Under the pieces are notes generated by a model. It saw only the letters and a program-made list of their open reading frames with translations, was not told where the DNA came from and searched no databases. Position numbers and translations under genes: made by a program. 5,536 nucleotides of DNA from positions 1 to 5,536 of the forward strand of contig JAAKFC010000109.1 of assembly GCA_011065225.1 (NCBI GenBank), given 5' to 3'. This document shows, in pieces, positions 5,106 to 5,536 of the stretch. Source of the DNA: Chlamydiota bacterium (GTDB taxonomy: Bacteria > Chlamydiota > Chlamydiia > Chlamydiales > Rhabdochlamydiaceae). The number at the start of each line of letters is the position of its first letter. The first letter of the stretch is position 1.

Positions 5106-5115
5106 TGACAAAGTT

Positions 5116-5536
5116 TTAAGGAATCATGAGGGTTTGGCCAATGTTGAGGCAATCGCTATGCAGGTCGTTGACTTGGCGAAGGGCTTTAACGGTGGTATTG
5201 TGATCGCGTGCGATCTTCCAAAGGCTGTCGCCTGATTGCACTTTGTAAGTATTTGCAGTGGTCTTTGGTGGGGCTTTCAGTTTAGCTACTACGACTTGGG
5301 GGGCTTTGAGCTCGATGAAGCGGCGTTTGGCATCTTCGAGATTCAGATCGGTGGGAAGATCTTCAGCTGCTTGGTCATAGAGAATTGCGGCGGCGGTTTG
5401 CCAAATGGTATCGCTACGAGGGCTTTGGAGGAGTTGTTTTAAAAATTGCGGTGGGGTCTTGTCTGAAAGGAGGTTGCAGAGTGTCAGCACTTGCTCATTA
5501 TCAAGGTGTTTGAGGCAGTATTCTTGGTCGGCTTCA
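5116..5536 (-). CDS. LysM-domain peptidoglycan-binding protein, C-terminal part (5' end outside window)
   Basis: The frame is open from the TAA at 5116-5118 to the window edge, giving 139 complete codons. The GTG at 5490 is internal, since the upstream codons read on as EADQEYCLKHLDNEQ. The last ~45 residues are a clear LysM domain: TYKVQSGDSLWKIARDHNTT, then VKALRQVNDL, ending NIGQTLMIP at the C-terminus. LysM binds the GlcNAc-containing glycan backbone of peptidoglycan, so the protein is expected in the periplasm or envelope. Before it lies a helical region (FLKQLLQSPRSDTIWQTAAAILYDQA) and a Pro/Lys/Ala linker (LKAPQVVVAKLKAPPK). No hydrolase domain is visible in the seen part. GC is back to the level of the left flank (about 53% in 5281-5340), which marks the edge of the AT-rich block. 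Any signal peptide would be outside the window. Confidence 0.9.
   Translation of the reverse strand, partial: EADQEYCLKHLDNEQVLTLCNLLSDKTPPQFLKQLLQSPRSDTIWQTAAAILYDQAAEDLPTDLNLEDAKRRFIELKAPQVVVAKLKAPPKTTANTYKVQSGDSLWKIARDHNTTVKALRQVNDLHSDCLNIGQTLMIP

Noticed and set aside
5488..5490. GTG as start of the LysM protein
   Set aside because: The frame stays open to the window edge with protein-like sequence upstream, so the real start is outside the window.
1..5536. CRISPR array, tRNA, insertion sequence or integrase
   Set aside because: I found no regularly spaced repeats, no tRNA-like cloverleaf and no transposase or integrase motifs on either strand.

Overview
The window suggests a host-associated Gram-negative bacterium, possibly an environmental chlamydia (Parachlamydia/Waddlia/Simkania-like) or a similar intracellular lineage. 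This is inference. It rests on an outer-membrane-type C-terminus, a YidD homologue, a LysM protein and a block of AT-rich genes for membrane-anchored proteins with eukaryote/virus-flavoured enzyme folds. No rRNA, tRNA, transposase or CRISPR array was seen.

Layout. (1) Positions 1-1365, plus strand, moderate GC: a tightly packed run of four genes. They are the 3' end of a probable outer-membrane beta-barrel protein, a small exported cysteine-rich protein, a GNAT N-acetyltransferase, and yidD. The last three genes overlap or nearly overlap, so they are probably one operon. (2) Positions 1366-5115, clearly AT-richer: an accessory block. A 111-residue gene of unknown function lies on the plus strand behind its own promoter and a perfect AGGAGG. 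Convergent to it are minus-strand genes: a two-gene operon (459 aa, with a membrane N-terminus and a His...Cys pair typical of permuted papain-like folds, then 176 aa of unknown function starting at TTG inside the previous gene), a small two-helix membrane protein (94 aa) with frame debris upstream, and a 225-aa protein with one N-terminal membrane segment followed by a divergent NADAR (YbiA-like) domain. (3) Positions 5116-5536, minus strand, GC back to the level of the left flank: the C-terminal part of a LysM-domain cell-wall-binding protein that runs off the window.

The flanks look like core envelope genes and the middle looks acquired. The proposed point of interest is the middle block. 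Two adjacent transcription units encode proteins built alike, with a short hydrophobic N-terminus followed by an enzyme-like soluble domain. One is a predicted papain-fold hydrolase or transferase. The other is a NADAR domain whose usual Glu-His motif is replaced by Asn-Ala. This would fit membrane-anchored effectors or a small conflict system, but function is not demonstrated by the sequence.
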